Part shown: piece by piece, positions 1 through 8,404 of the stretch
How the letters are laid out: each line of letters begins with the position of its first letter
Position numbering within the stretch: the stretch's first letter is position 1
Source: Halovibrio variabilis
GTDB taxonomy: Bacteria > Pseudomonadota > Gammaproteobacteria > Pseudomonadales > Halomonadaceae
NCBI RefSeq assembly: GCF_007991175.1
Contig: NZ_BJXV01000010.1
Coordinates: 62,001 to 126,000 of the forward strand
Direction: 5' to 3'
DNA: 64,000 nt
Program-made: the position numbers and the translations under genes
Notes under the pieces: generated by a model
What the model was told of the DNA's origin: nothing
The model's database searches: none
The model's input: the letters and a program-made list of their open reading frames with translations, nothing else

Positions 1-633
1 CACAATAATCGGCGCGGAAACCGGCAGCAGAATGCGCCAGAAGATGCGGAAAAAGCCCGCGCCATCCAACTTCGCCGCCGATACCAGCTCGTTAGGGATA
101 CCCACATAGAAGTTGCGGAAAAACAGCGTGGTGAAGGCAATACCAAATACCACATGCACCAGAATTAACCCGGCGCGGGAGCTGGAGATACCCAGCCAGC
201 CCAGCGTTTGCGCCATGGGCAGCAGTACCACTTGGAAGGGAATAAAACAGCCAAACAGCATCAGCGCAAAGACTAATTCCGAGCCTTTAAAACGCCATTT
301 GGTCAGCGCGTAGCCGTTGAGGGCACCAATCGTGGTGGAAATCAGCACCGCCGGAATCACAATCGCAAAGGAGTTCCAGAAGTAGCCACCGACGCCATCG
401 CAGCGCATGCCGGTGCAGGCTTCTCCCCAGGCTTTCGTCCACGGCGCAAGGGTCGGGTTTTGCGGCAGCGACAGCAGCGACCCAGCACTGATTTCACTGA
501 GAGGCTTCACCGAGGTCATCAGCATTACCACCAGCGGCAGGATATAAAACAGTGCGGCGAGTATTAGTACGCCGTAAAGCAGCCCTCGACTTAGCCGCGC
601 AGCGGGCGTCTGACGACGAATCACATTAGCCAT
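1..633 (-). CDS. gtsC: Sugar ABC transporter permease, MalG type (partial, 3' end off the left edge)
   Basis: Inner-membrane permease of a carbohydrate ABC importer. The frame is open from an ATG at 633 to the left edge, so the C-terminus is missing. The visible part has a first membrane helix (LLYGVLILAALFYILPL), further helices, and near the cut the start of the EAA-type cytoplasmic loop (SAAKLDGAGFFRIFWRI) that contacts the ATPase. It overlaps the preceding permease gene by 8 bases (ATGGCTAA), which suggests translational coupling. Gene order (binding protein, permease 1, permease 2) and the adjacent two-component genes resemble the glucose/mannose GtsABC system of pseudomonads. The name rests on that resemblance; the exact sugar is not determined here. 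Confidence 0.85.
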   Translation of the reverse strand, partial: MANVIRRQTPAARLSRGLLYGVLILAALFYILPLVVMLMTSVKPLSEISAGSLLSLPQNPTLAPWTKAWGEACTGMRCDGVGGYFWNSFAIVIPAVLISTTIGALNGYALTKWRFKGSELVFALMLFGCFIPFQVVLLPMAQTLGWLGISSSRAGLILVHVVFGIAFTTLFFRNFYVGIPNELVSAAKLDGAGFFRIFWRILLPVSAPIIV

Positions 634-1552
634 GCTTGCGGCTCCTTAATTCGGAGTAGAGGTAAGGAATTAAAATCGCCAACACGCCACCCAGCATTAG
701 CATGGCACTGGCGGAGCCTAGGCCAATCTGAGCGCGGGTAAAGGCGTGGGCATACATAAAGGTGGCGGGTAGATCGGTGGCGTAGCCAGGCCCGCCGCCA
801 GTGAGCGCCACGACCAAGTCAAAGCTCTTAATCGCGATATGGGCCAAAATCATCACTGCGCTAAACACTACCGGGCGCAGGCACGGCATCACCACGCGCA
901 GATAAATCCGCGGCAGGCTGGCGCCATCCAACTGGGCCGCTTTGATAATGCTGTCGTCGATACCTCTGAGCCCGGCTAAAAATAGCGCCATCACAAAGCC
1001 TGACGCCTGCCACACGGCGGCAATCACCAAGGTATAAATCGCCATGTCCGGGTCAGTAATCCAATCGAACCGAAATGACTCAAACCCCCAGCTCTGCACC
1101 ATGGCCTGGATACCTAACTGCGGGTTCAGCAGCCATTTCCACACCACACCGGTGACAATAAAAGAGAGCGCCATGGGGTAGAGGTAGATCGTGCGCAGCG
1201 CGCCCTCCTGACGAATTTTCTGATCGAGCAGTATCGCCAGCAGCGCGCCAATCGCCAGGCAAATAACGACGAACAGCACGCCAAAAATCATCAGGTTGGT
1301 AGACGCCACCCACCAGCGTTCGTTTTGCATTAGCCGGGCATACTGACCAAAGCCGACAAAGTCATAGCTGGGCAGCATGCGCGAACTGGTGAGCGAGAGT
1401 ACAAAGGTCCACAACATAAAGCCGTACACAAAGAACAGCGAAATCGCCACCGACGGTGCCAGCACCAAGCGTGGCAGCCACGCCTGAAAACCGCCGGATG
1501 GCGTCGGCCGTTTAGCGACAGGAGCCAAGTCCGTCGCAGGGGTATTTTTCAT
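626..1552 (-). CDS. gtsB: Sugar ABC transporter permease, MalF type
   Basis: First permease of the sugar importer, 308 residues from the chosen ATG at 1552. Six hydrophobic segments are visible, beginning with LVLAPSVAISLFFVYGF, and the EAA loop reads KAAQLDGASLPRIYLRVVMP. A longer frame reaches back to 1669, but it would run through a strong hairpin (1594-1620) and overlap the binding-protein gene, so I prefer 1552. No clear Shine-Dalgarno sequence precedes 1552, so the start is the weakest point. The protein pairs with the permease that overlaps its 3' end, and with an ATPase that must lie beyond the left edge. Confidence 0.85.
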   Translation of the reverse strand: MKNTPATDLAPVAKRPTPSGGFQAWLPRLVLAPSVAISLFFVYGFMLWTFVLSLTSSRMLPSYDFVGFGQYARLMQNERWWVASTNLMIFGVLFVVICLAIGALLAILLDQKIRQEGALRTIYLYPMALSFIVTGVVWKWLLNPQLGIQAMVQSWGFESFRFDWITDPDMAIYTLVIAAVWQASGFVMALFLAGLRGIDDSIIKAAQLDGASLPRIYLRVVMPCLRPVVFSAVMILAHIAIKSFDLVVALTGGGPGYATDLPATFMYAHAFTRAQIGLGSASAMLMLGGVLAILIPYLYSELRSRKHG

Positions 1553-1593
1553 GGGAGGTGTCTCTAATGGAGAAGTGTCCTTGCCAAGCAGCA

Positions 1594-1620
1594 TAGGCGC
1601 CGCCGTTGCGACGGCGCCTA
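1594..1620 (-). promoter_or_regulatory. Intra-operon hairpin between binding-protein and permease genes
   Basis: A 12-base-pair stem with one G-U pair and a three-base loop lies just after the binding-protein stop codon. On the minus strand no U-run follows it, so it is not a classical terminator. Hairpins in this place commonly protect the binding-protein mRNA from 3' decay and lower permease expression. That role is inferred from position. Confidence 0.7.
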
Positions 1621-1643
1621 CTAAAACGGCGGTAAGCTTAGCG

Positions 1644-2903
1644 CTAGAAAGAGGCCGCTTGGGCAGCACTCACCATCCGTTCTGCTGCTTCTTCAGCGGG
1701 CATATCGGCATCGTTGAAGTAGTTGGTCACCACGTCGAAAATAGCACCCTGAATATCCGCGCGAACCGCCATACCGTGGGCCATACTCGGCACTAAGCCA
1801 CCCTCTTCGGCGGTACGCTGGAAATCGGCCAGGGACTGCTGGGCACAGCTATCGAATTCGCTCATGTCCAGATCAGGACGCGCCGGAATCGAACCTTTGG
1901 CAAGGTTGAACGCTTCTTGGAAGGTGGGTTCAAGCACTAAACGCGCCAACGCTTGCTGCGCTTCACGCTCCTCGTCGTCGCTGACCCGGAACATGGCCAG
2001 GCTATCGATATTGAAGGTAAACGCATTTTGGGTGCCCGGCGCTGCCGCGCACAGGTAATCTTCCCCGGCGGTTAGTCCAGCCGCGGTGAACTCCCCTTTC
2101 GCCCAATCGCCCATCAGCTGAAAACCGGCCACTCCCTGAATTACCATGGCGGTGGCAATGTTCCAGTCACGCCCGGGCATACCTTCGTCCATCAGCTCAC
2201 GCGTCCGTTTGAAGTCCTCAAGGGCATCGATCATTTGTTCGCCGCCCAGTGCTTCAGGGTCTAGCTCTACCAATGCCTGCTGATAAAACTCACTGCCCTG
2301 ACCACCTAATAGCACGCTTTCAAATACCGTCGCGTCCTGCCACGCTTGGCCACCGTGAGCCAGCGGCACGAAGCCTGCTTCGCGGATAGCCTCGCCTGCT
2401 TCGAAAAACTCATCCAGCGTGGTGGGCATTTCTACCCCTGCTGCTTCCAGCACTTCCGGGTTGGCCCACAGCCAGTTTACCCGGTGCACGTTGACGGGTA
2501 CGGCCACGTATTGGCCGTCGTGGCGCATGATATCGGCCACCACGTCAGGGAGTAATTCATCCCAACCTTCCGCATCGGCAACGCTATTCAGGTCACCTAG
2601 CAACCCCAGCTCACCCCACTCCTGAATCTCGGGGCCTTTGATTTGGGCGGCGGAGGGTGGGTTACCCGACATAGCGCGGGATTTAAGCACCGTCATGGCG
2701 GTTTCACCGCCCCCACCGGCCACGGCAAAATCTTGCCAGCCGTAGCCTTCGGCTTCCATTAGCTCTTTAAGCACATTGGCAGCACGGGCTTCGCCACCTG
2801 ATGTCCACCAGTGGAGTACTTCCACTTCATTAGCGTGAGCAGTAGTGGCGAGCGTAGCGCCTGCCAGGGCAAGCGCAAGGGTAGTTTTCTGCAACGTCGA
2901 CAT
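1644..2903 (-). CDS. gtsA: Sugar ABC transporter periplasmic substrate-binding protein
   Basis: Periplasmic binding protein of family 1, 419 residues. It starts with a Sec signal peptide (TTLALALAGATLATTAHA, cleavage about residue 25) followed by EVEVLHWWTSGGE, a typical start of the mature sugar-binding lobe. The ATG at 2903 is chosen because AAGGAG lies 7 bases upstream (2911-2916); an upstream in-frame start at 2951 has no such signal. It is the first gene of the importer operon and lies directly downstream of the sensor-kinase gene, 111 bases away. Glucose or mannose is the likely ligand by analogy with GtsA, but specificity cannot be read from the sequence. Confidence 0.88.
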   Translation of the reverse strand: MSTLQKTTLALALAGATLATTAHANEVEVLHWWTSGGEARAANVLKELMEAEGYGWQDFAVAGGGGETAMTVLKSRAMSGNPPSAAQIKGPEIQEWGELGLLGDLNSVADAEGWDELLPDVVADIMRHDGQYVAVPVNVHRVNWLWANPEVLEAAGVEMPTTLDEFFEAGEAIREAGFVPLAHGGQAWQDATVFESVLLGGQGSEFYQQALVELDPEALGGEQMIDALEDFKRTRELMDEGMPGRDWNIATAMVIQGVAGFQLMGDWAKGEFTAAGLTAGEDYLCAAAPGTQNAFTFNIDSLAMFRVSDDEEREAQQALARLVLEPTFQEAFNLAKGSIPARPDLDMSEFDSCAQQSLADFQRTAEEGGLVPSMAHGMAVRADIQGAIFDVVTNYFNDADMPAEEAAERMVSAAQAASF

Positions 2904-2970
2904 GGAGTCACTCCTTATATTGTTATTGTCCTCTCGGACGTTTGACAGCATAGAGGTTACGCCAAGACTG

Positions 2971-2990
2971 ACCGTAACGGGAGTTACCGT
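2971..2990. promoter_or_regulatory. Imperfect palindrome in front of the sugar-importer operon
   Basis: An inverted repeat of two 8-base arms around GGGA, with seven of eight positions matching and the inner GTAAC/GTTAC perfect, lies between the sensor-kinase stop and the binding-protein start, about 70 bases upstream of the latter. It could be the binding site of the adjacent OmpR-type regulator. This is inference from position and symmetry. Confidence 0.35.
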
Positions 2991-3014
2991 TTACTGCATA
3001 GTGTTGAAGGTTTA

Positions 3015-4511
3015 TTACAAACCGGTAATAGTTTCCTGACGAGGGAGCGTTAAGGTCACTACCAGCCCTTTTACCGCATGGTTGGCAAGCGCAATGTCGC
3101 CACCATGTGCCCGGGCAATATGGCGGGCGATGCCTAATCCCAGGCCACTGCCGCCGGTGTGACGGCTGCGTGAGGGCTCAAGGCGAACAAAGGGTGAAAA
3201 CACCCGCCCTAGCTGGTCTTCGGGAATGCCGGGGCCGTCATCGCGAATTTGCAGGGTGACAGACGTACCCTGGTCGCTTAGCTGCACATCGGCCTGTTTG
3301 CCATAGAACACTGCGTTCTCAAGCAGATTTGCCAGACAGCGTTTAAGCGCTAGCGGCTTGGCGATTAGCGGTGCAACAGGGTGAGCTTTTTTCTCAACCG
3401 TTACCTGTCCTCCCTGCAGGCTAAGCTCTTCGGCCAGCTCTTCAAGTAGGAGTGTTAAGTCAACGGGCGCTGGCTCTTCGTGTAGATCCAAGCCTTTCAC
3501 CGAGGCCAAGGCGCCCTTCACTAAGCTGTCTAATTCATCCAGCGAGGCGCAAAAGCGCTCGCGCTGGTGGTCGTCATCGAGCATTTCGGCGCGCAGGCGC
3601 ATCCGGGTTAAGGGCGTTTTTAAATCATGGGAAATCGCCGAAAACAGCCGTTCACGCTCCTCAATCTGCTCGCGGATCCGCCGCTGCATACGATTGAACG
3701 CCACTGCCGTGGCGGCAACTTCCTTGGGGCCGCTCTCTTTTAGCGGCGGCATATCCAAATCATCGCCCAGTTGATTCGCTGCCCGTGAAAGCCGCGCCAG
3801 CGGTCGAGTCACGCTAGTGATGCCCAACAGCGAGAGTGCCAGTACGCTCAGCAGTACCAATAGCCCGACCAGCAAACGCTCCTCAGAGAGCCAGCGATAA
3901 CCGCTGAAAATATCCGGCACGCCCAGCAGCGTGGCAACGTAAAGCCAAGTGTTCGGGGCAAGCTCCAGTTGGACCACTAGAATCGGCGGCGAGAGCGGCT
4001 CCATCAGCAGGCTGTGCTGCCCCCAGCGAGGCGGCAGGTCGTAAAGGAGCACTTCATTATTGAACACCCGCAGATCTTCCGGGCGGGAAAACTCGACAAT
4101 GACATCGTCAATATTGAGTTGTTGGGTGAGCACCGAACGCACATTATTTACTACCACCTCTTTTTCCGGCCCCGAGCCGATATCGTCGACGATCAGCCTG
4201 CGTTCGTTAACGCTGACAAAAAAGCGCGTACCGCCCATATTGCGCAGTTGATCCAGCACGATATGGCGATAATCGACGGGCAACGAGCGGAAAAATTTCA
4301 TGGTGGAGGCGATGCTAAACGCCATATTGGTGGAAAGCTCATCAAGCTGTGCCAAGTGGCTGGAGCGTACCTGGGACGTCCAAATCGCGTAGCTGGCCCC
4401 CTGAGCGGCCAGCACCCCGGCAATCATGATGATCACGAAGCGTCCGCGTAGCGAAGCCGGCAGCCAGCGGGCCAGCCTACGACGTATTTTTACCCACTTC
4501 ACGGGTTTCAC
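3015..4511 (-). CDS. Sensor histidine kinase (EnvZ/GtrS-like)
   Basis: Membrane sensor kinase, 498 residues from a GTG at 4511 that overlaps the regulator stop codon in a GTGA arrangement. Two membrane helices (about residues 25-45 and 213-234) enclose a periplasmic sensor of roughly 165 residues. A HAMP region follows, then the phospho-acceptor motif ISHDLKTPLTRMRLRAE (His at about 295), the N box NLLENAVFYG (about 395), DDGPGIP (about 424) and GGSGLGLGIARH (about 453). All catalytic motifs are intact. It pairs with the response regulator immediately upstream and sits beside the sugar importer, as GtrS does in Pseudomonas, so sugar or sugar-acid sensing is likely but inferred. Confidence 0.88.
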   Translation of the reverse strand: MKPVKWVKIRRRLARWLPASLRGRFVIIMIAGVLAAQGASYAIWTSQVRSSHLAQLDELSTNMAFSIASTMKFFRSLPVDYRHIVLDQLRNMGGTRFFVSVNERRLIVDDIGSGPEKEVVVNNVRSVLTQQLNIDDVIVEFSRPEDLRVFNNEVLLYDLPPRWGQHSLLMEPLSPPILVVQLELAPNTWLYVATLLGVPDIFSGYRWLSEERLLVGLLVLLSVLALSLLGITSVTRPLARLSRAANQLGDDLDMPPLKESGPKEVAATAVAFNRMQRRIREQIEERERLFSAISHDLKTPLTRMRLRAEMLDDDHQRERFCASLDELDSLVKGALASVKGLDLHEEPAPVDLTLLLEELAEELSLQGGQVTVEKKAHPVAPLIAKPLALKRCLANLLENAVFYGKQADVQLSDQGTSVTLQIRDDGPGIPEDQLGRVFSPFVRLEPSRSRHTGGSGLGLGIARHIARAHGGDIALANHAVKGLVVTLTLPRQETITGL

Positions 4512-5233
4512 GTTAATGCATCTACCTGGGCGGTTAATACGTAACCCGCGCCGCGCACTGTTCGAATCAGCTGGGAGTGCTGGGCATCTTCTCCCAGCCG
4601 CTGGCGCAGACGACACACATGAACATCGATGGAGCGGTCTAGCGGCGGCGCATCACGCCCGCGGGTAAGCGCGTAGAGATCATCACGTGTCAGCACCGTT
4701 GCGGGGTGGTCTAAAAATACCTGCAGTAGCTGAAAATCAGCGCCCGAAAGCGCCGCACGCTCCCCTTGAAGGCCGATCAGTTCGCGGGTCATGCGATCAA
4801 GCTGCCAATTGCCAAAACTGACCCAACGCGCCTGCCCGGCAGGCAGTACAGGTGGTGTACTGCGGGTGCGGCGCAGCACCGCTTTGATGCGCGCCAGCAA
4901 TTCGCGGGGATTAAACGGCTTGCCCAAATAGTCATCAGCACCCAGCTCAAGGCCAAGGATACGGTCAGTCTCATCGGCACTGGCGGTGAGCATGATAATC
5001 GGCACGTCGCTGTGCTTTCTGACATCGCGGCAGATGGTAAAACCGTCGTCACCGGGGAGCATTAGATCAACAATCAGCAGGTCGGCGGTGTGTTCAGCAC
5101 GCAGTGCGTGCAGCGCTTGGGCACCGTCCGCCGTGAATACCCGGTAGCCATGACGCCCCAGGTAGTCAGCGAGCAGTTCACAAATTTCCGGGTCGTCATC
5201 GACCACAATCAAAGTAGCAGGGGGTGTCGTCAT
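4508..5233 (-). CDS. OmpR-family response regulator (GltR-like)
   Basis: DNA-binding response regulator of 241 residues. The receiver domain carries the acidic pocket DDD near residue 12, the phospho-acceptor Asp56 in LIVDLMLP, and the conserved Lys in LGKPFNP. The winged-helix output domain fills the C-terminal half, ending in IRTVRGAGYVL. It is first in a two-gene signalling operon with the kinase, and the sugar ABC genes follow in the same direction. Control of the importer is the natural reading, as for GltR, but is not shown by the sequence. The region upstream (5234-5392) shows no other gene. Confidence 0.88.
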   Translation of the reverse strand: MTTPPATLIVVDDDPEICELLADYLGRHGYRVFTADGAQALHALRAEHTADLLIVDLMLPGDDGFTICRDVRKHSDVPIIMLTASADETDRILGLELGADDYLGKPFNPRELLARIKAVLRRTRSTPPVLPAGQARWVSFGNWQLDRMTRELIGLQGERAALSGADFQLLQVFLDHPATVLTRDDLYALTRGRDAPPLDRSIDVHVCRLRQRLGEDAQHSQLIRTVRGAGYVLTAQVDALT

Positions 5234-5392
5234 CGCAGCGGTTTTCGCCCTACGCTATTGTCGTTTTGGGCCTTGATGATGGTGGAGGGAACAGTGCATC
5301 TCAAGCCCTCTTCGACTAATGATGAAATCACCTGTGGCTACGCTATTTCTGAATACTAATAAGAATGCTAACAAAAAAATACAATATTTACT

Positions 5393-5419
5393 TAACGCTT
5401 TTGTTTGCTTAGCCGATTA
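5393..5419 (+). promoter_or_regulatory. FliA (sigma-28) promoter in front of the first 260-residue protein
   Basis: TAAC at 5393-5396 and GCCGATTA at 5412-5419 are separated by exactly 15 bases, against the enterobacterial FliA consensus TAAA-N15-GCCGATAA. The gene starts 95 bases downstream. The preceding bases (AATATTTACTTAAC) recur at the third island promoter. Confidence 0.75.
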
Positions 5420-5513
5420 ATAATGTAGATATAGAGCAATAACCAGCGCTTTCGTCACTATCATCGGCCACATATTTGATGGCGATGAAGCAAAGCCACA
5501 AGGAGGTATCGCA

Positions 5514-6296
5514 ATGACAATCGGTATTGGTTCATCTACCCCGGCGACGTCGCAAACGACTTCTGGTAGCCGCACCCAGGATGTATCAACCAAGGGAGCT
5601 GAACAAGGCGAAAACGCAACGCCTACTTCTGGTTCATCGAAGCCATCAAGCCAACTTTCCACTTTGGCTCAGCAGTTAAGCGACAGCGCCCTGCGAGCCG
5701 AAGAGCGTGATGCCAGCCTGGATCGTAAAGCACTAGGCCAAAAAGCAGATGCGTTGCTTCAGCCAATAACTCGGGACTTTCATCTGCACCGTGCAAAATA
5801 TGATGCTGAAGTACCTAACACCGATGACCCCGAGCTACTGGAAAGAGCAAAACAAGCCACCTCGTTTGTAAGCGGCAAAGGCAGCAACCCCTTTAGCGGC
5901 CTATCGCAAGATCAACTAGCATTGGTTATTTATGATGATAGCGGCACGTTTACTGCCAATGAGCAACGGGCGGCTTGGCTAGAGGGGCGTGCACAAGAAA
6001 CTGCATGGAAACAGGCGGTTGTTGCTCGAGGCAAGCTGGAGTATGAACAAACCGGCAAGATGACCGAATTCTTCAAAGAAGTGCTAGGTAATTACAACGA
6101 GCTGCCCCCTATCATGCAGGCACAATACCCCGACTTCTATGCCCCACGTCTTGAGCACCTGATCGAGATGGACTTCAACTTTATGACCCACCGCGCCGAA
6201 GGCAAGGGTGCCCCTGAAGATATTTTTGAAATATTAATGTCAAGTGAAGACTTTGCCAATCTTGGTAAACGCTTTGCTAACTCATCGGTTAGTTGA
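5514..6296 (+). CDS. Unknown 260-residue protein, copy 1 of a tandem pair
   Basis: I do not recognise a named family. The protein is soluble, with no signal peptide or membrane segment. Residues 1-47 are Ser/Thr/Gly/Gln-rich and look disordered. A helical segment follows (LSTLAQQLSDSALRAEERD, 48-66). The motif NPFSGLSQDQLALVIYDDSG ends at 144 and leads into TFTANE, resembling an EF-hand loop that lacks the first Asp. The end is helical and conserved. A perfect AAGGAGG lies 7 bases upstream of the ATG. The neighbouring gene at 6717 is a near-identical duplicate, and a FliA promoter precedes each copy, so late-flagellar co-regulation is likely. A disordered Ser/Thr-rich start would suit type III (flagellar) export, but that is speculation. 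Confidence 0.85.
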   Translation: MTIGIGSSTPATSQTTSGSRTQDVSTKGAEQGENATPTSGSSKPSSQLSTLAQQLSDSALRAEERDASLDRKALGQKADALLQPITRDFHLHRAKYDAEVPNTDDPELLERAKQATSFVSGKGSNPFSGLSQDQLALVIYDDSGTFTANEQRAAWLEGRAQETAWKQAVVARGKLEYEQTGKMTEFFKEVLGNYNELPPIMQAQYPDFYAPRLEHLIEMDFNFMTHRAEGKGAPEDIFEILMSSEDFANLGKRFANSSVS

Positions 6297-6598
6297 AAAG
6301 AGATAATTGGGGTTTGATTGGTAAGAACGATAAAAAAGTTAACGAGTGCAGCGTATTACCGCAATTGAATTGATGCGCTATGAGTGAAGTAAGTAGCTCG
6401 AAAAACCACTTGCAATGACAGGCATTAGCTTTCGGGCATCGGTTTCAGCCCTAGACTCATCCCGCCCGTTAAGTGCCTACGCAAAATAAAATCAGGCATA
6501 AATTACTGTTAAGCTACTGATTTATAAAACACTCTATACGAAGGACCTTATACATAGACACTTAATAAGAAAATCTACATAAAGATACAAAATATTCT
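6297..6598. other. Spacer between the tandem copies, no gene seen
   Basis: AT-rich non-coding DNA between the two 260-residue protein genes. I see no ORF with a ribosome-binding site, no strong hairpin and no insertion-sequence remnant. The second copy has its own promoter just after this stretch, so the copies appear to be separate transcription units. Confidence 0.5.
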
Positions 6599-6625
6599 TA
6601 ACATTTTGGGTTAAACTGCCGATAG
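6599..6625 (+). promoter_or_regulatory. FliA (sigma-28) promoter in front of the second 260-residue protein
   Basis: TAAC at 6599-6602, 15 bases, then GCCGATAG at 6618-6625. The spacing matches the FliA consensus, and the distance to the ATG (about 92 bases) is almost the same as at the first copy. The sequence between promoter and ribosome-binding site differs from that of copy 1, so promoter function appears to have been kept after duplication. Confidence 0.75.
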
Positions 6626-6716
6626 TAACTATAATCATTAATAAACACATAGGGCTTCTACCTAGTGCATCTACACACGTAATGACTATTAAGCAAAGCC
6701 ACAAGGAGGTATTGCA

Positions 6717-7499
6717 ATGACAATCGGTATTGGTTCATCTACCCCGGCGACGTCGCAAACGACTGCTGGTAGCCGCACCCAGGATGTATCAACCAAGGGA
6801 ACGGAACAAGGCGGAAGCACAACGCCTACTTTTGGTTCTTCGAAGCCATCAAGCCAACTTTCCACTTTGGCTCAGCAGTTAAGCGACAGCGCACTACGTG
6901 CTGAAGAGCGTGATGCCAGTTTGGATCGTAAAGCACTAGGCCAAAAAGCCGATGCGTTGCTTCAGCCAATAACTCGGGACTTTCATCTTCACCGTGCAAA
7001 ATATGATGCTGAAGTACCTAACACCGATGACCCCGAACTACTGGAAAGAGCAAAACAAGCCACCTCGTTTGTAAGCGGCAGAGGCAGCAACCCCTTTAGC
7101 GGCCTATCGCAAGATCAGCTTGCACTGATTATTTATGACGATAGCGGCACGTTTACGACCAATGAGCGAAAAGCCGCTTGGAAAGAAGAGTATGACCAGG
7201 AAACAGCAAGAAGATTAGCGGTTATAGCTCGCGGTAAATTGGAGTATGAACAAACCGGCAAGATGACCGAATTCTTCAAAGAAGTGCTGGGTAATTACAA
7301 CGAGCTGCCCCCTATCATGCAGGCGCAGTATCCCGATTTCTATGCGCCGCGCCTTGAGCACCTGATCGAGATGGACTTCAACTTTATGACCCACCGCGCC
7401 GAAGGCAAGGGGGCTCCTGAAGATATTTTTGAAATACTGATGTCGAGTGAAGACTTCGCCAACCTTGGCAAACGCTTTGCTAACTCATCGGTTAGTTGA
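6717..7499 (+). CDS. Unknown 260-residue protein, copy 2 of the tandem pair
   Basis: Same length and architecture as the copy at 5514: Ser/Thr-rich start, LSTLAQQLSDSALRAEERD helix, DDSG motif at 141-144 and a conserved C-terminal third. The C-terminal 85 or so residues are essentially identical between copies. Differences cluster in two places: residues 28-40 and, more strikingly, about 147-170 just after the DDSG motif (TTNERKAAWKEEYDQETARRLA here). The duplicated block begins about 25 bases before the ATG, with the shared leader GCAAAGCCACAAGGAGGTAT. Function is unknown. The focused divergence suggests either specialised partner binding or gene conversion of the flanks. Confidence 0.85.
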   Translation: MTIGIGSSTPATSQTTAGSRTQDVSTKGTEQGGSTTPTFGSSKPSSQLSTLAQQLSDSALRAEERDASLDRKALGQKADALLQPITRDFHLHRAKYDAEVPNTDDPELLERAKQATSFVSGRGSNPFSGLSQDQLALIIYDDSGTFTTNERKAAWKEEYDQETARRLAVIARGKLEYEQTGKMTEFFKEVLGNYNELPPIMQAQYPDFYAPRLEHLIEMDFNFMTHRAEGKGAPEDIFEILMSSEDFANLGKRFANSSVS

Positions 7500-7511
7500 C
7501 CAGAGACAATA

Positions 7512-7559
7512 GCAAAGGCGAGACAATTAAATCCTTAATGATATGTCTCGACCATTTGC
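7512..7559. repeat. Nested inverted repeat after the tandem genes
   Basis: GCAAA...TTTGC (7512-7516 and 7555-7559) encloses CGAGACA...TGTCTCG (7519-7525 and 7544-7550), which encloses ATTAA-ATCC-TTAAT. The result is a long stem with internal bulges just downstream of the second copy. No T-run follows, so it may be a processing or stability hairpin rather than an intrinsic terminator. Confidence 0.5.
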
Positions 7560-7721
7560 ACTAAGGAGGCTATTCGACAACGGAGTTATATCAGATCCAA
7601 AACAATTATTTTCCAATGGATTAATGACTGTTGCGGCAATGATATAGCAATGTCGTATTTTGTTTTAAAACGGGGTCACTATAAAGTGAAAAACCATTAT
7701 TTTATTGAGGGAAGATAGATC

Positions 7722-8171
7722 ATGAAAATACGCAAAATTACGCTAGCTCTACTTGCAGTAGGCTCATTGGCTATATCTGCAACAGCCTATGCTGGGCCAC
7801 CCGTTAATATTACTTTCAAGCACTTAGGAGCGAGCAACTCACCCGCTGCTGAATACACCATAATTAGCCAAAATGAATCGCTAACCTATGCTTACTCTAG
7901 CCCCAAACCCAGAGAATCAGTAGATCCAGGAGATATTGATGCATATACTGTTACCAATACACTCTCCCCCACCATCAACATGGCGGCTGTGCGCTACCGC
8001 ATGGGTAGCAAAAGCTGCGAGTTTTACACTGCCTATGTTCCAGGAGTAGGTTCAATGCCTCCTACGTGGAGCAAGCAGGCACGTTCTAGCGGAGGAGCCA
8101 GATGCCAAGCCAATATTACTCGTACGAATTTTAATGACCACTCTTGGGATATTGAATTCACGATGAGGTAA
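7722..8171 (+). CDS. Small Sec-secreted two-cysteine protein
   Basis: A 149-residue secreted protein of unknown family. A classical signal peptide (MKIRKITLALLAVGSLAIS, cleavage after AYA at about 24) precedes a small beta-rich domain with exactly two cysteines, Cys99 and Cys128, likely a disulphide in the periplasm or outside. GGGAAG lies just upstream of the ATG. It resembles the protein at 13501 in signal peptide, length, the CEF motif around the first Cys and an aromatic-rich end (SWDIEFTM). Those two genes flank the exporter operon, and a terminator follows this one at 8186. It could be an exporter substrate, since MacB-type pumps take substrates from the periplasm; that is inference. 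Confidence 0.8.
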   Translation: MKIRKITLALLAVGSLAISATAYAGPPVNITFKHLGASNSPAAEYTIISQNESLTYAYSSPKPRESVDPGDIDAYTVTNTLSPTINMAAVRYRMGSKSCEFYTAYVPGVGSMPPTWSKQARSSGGARCQANITRTNFNDHSWDIEFTMR

Positions 8172-8185
8172 GCTAAAAAACCAAC

Positions 8186-8222
8186 AGGCTCTGCTTATGC
8201 TTAAATTTGCAGAGCCTTTTCC
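8186..8222 (+). terminator. Rho-independent terminator after the secreted two-cysteine protein
   Basis: AGGCTCTGC and GCAGAGCCT form a perfect 9-base-pair stem around a 14-base loop, followed by TTTTCC. It separates the small secreted gene from the exporter operon, so the operon needs its own promoter; none was clearly identified in 8223-8404. Confidence 0.75.
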
Positions 8223-8404
8223 TGTGAAGCCAGGCATTCGAATGGAATAAATCCTTACATTCCACTGATTTTTATCTTGAAGGCCACCAAGCCTTATAAC
8301 TGGCAACTTTTTTACATCTTCTTCAGCAGTTATGACTCCATTAAAACCATATACTCTGTATATTTATACTGAAGTGGATAAGCTACAGTAAATATGGAAG
8401 CAAT

